From Paenibacillus riograndensis SBR5 (GTDB lineage Bacteria > Bacillota > Bacilli > Paenibacillales > Paenibacillaceae), in assembly GCF_000981585.1 (NCBI RefSeq), contig NZ_LN831776.1:4075187-4139186 (forward strand): a stretch of 64,000 nucleotides of DNA, in the 5' to 3' direction. The notes beneath the pieces are model-generated. The model was not told the origin of the DNA and ran no database searches. It worked only from the letters and a program-made list of their open reading frames with translations. Numbering within the stretch: the first letter of the stretch is position 1; each line of letters starts with the position of its first letter. This document shows, piece after piece, positions 63,991 through 64,000 of the stretch. The position numbers and the translations under genes are program-made.

Positions 63991-64000
63991 ATGGGCAAAA
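63991..64000 (+). CDS. Start of a further gene (partial)
   Basis: ATG 63991 follows GCAGGGAGTGTACGTA with a well-spaced ribosome site, and begins MGK before the window ends. It lies 62 bp after the amidohydrolase stop, so it is probably in the same operon. Nothing can be said of its product. Confidence 0.4.

Overview
The window looks like accessory-rich chromosome from a low-to-mid G+C Gram-positive spore-former, most likely Paenibacillaceae. The reasons are strong AGGAGG-type ribosome sites, frequent TTG/GTG starts, intrinsic hairpin terminators, HxlR, MocR and MmyB-type regulators, and the debris of a typical Paenibacillus sugar-uptake locus (solute-binding protein, membrane-bound AraC sensor, GH43). 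No rRNA, tRNA or CRISPR was seen. The assignment rests on sequence character only.

Layout. 0-23.9 kb is a chain of small regulator/target pairs: TetR with NmrA-like and SDR proteins; a beta-helix protein and a SUFU protein; Crp/Fnr with a LUD protein; a lipoamide-dehydrogenase-type flavoprotein; HxlR with an AHL-lactonase-like enzyme; LysR with an MFS exporter; an alpha/beta hydrolase; DUF2239; an M28-like membrane peptidase split by an amber codon; TetR and GNAT. A G+C-rich epimerase lies between a decayed copy of gap and the intact gap gene.

23.9-36.3 kb is a mosaic of decay. It holds remnants of transposition genes, an HpaB-type monooxygenase, a Crp/Fnr-DUF2892-AhpD operon, and a cluster of fold-type I PLP enzymes (MocR, glyA, serC, hemL, sufS) of which only hemL and the following amidotransferase are intact. 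A serine hydrolase follows. 36.3-45.7 kb is a TetR-controlled detoxification cluster: aldo/keto reductases, flavodoxin-fold quinone reductase, CMD protein, zinc alcohol dehydrogenase, Bcr-type exporter and cupin. Its distal part carries degraded members of the same families. 47.2-51.0 kb has an MmyB-type XRE regulator among three oxidoreductases.

52.9-58.3 kb is an intact two-component system with its own ABC transporter, as in antimicrobial-peptide sensing and detoxification modules. An IS630-family element follows (58.5-59.7 kb), then the wreck of a sugar-uptake/GH43 locus. The window ends with an amidohydrolase that appears to use an ATT start and has a strong promoter overlaid by three GTATAC boxes.

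The most unusual structure is a set of short arrays of a ~20-bp site (core GACAAGAAC) between about 20.5 and 51.7 kb. Three (35.5, 46.1 and 51.6 kb) share one design: a terminal GTCGGTGGACAAGAA, a hairpin, then a pair of sites in perfect inverted orientation 8 bp apart. They look like ends of TnsB/IstA-class transposons (Tn7-like or IS21-like). They sit beside the decayed genes, so repeated insertion and deletion probably built this region.
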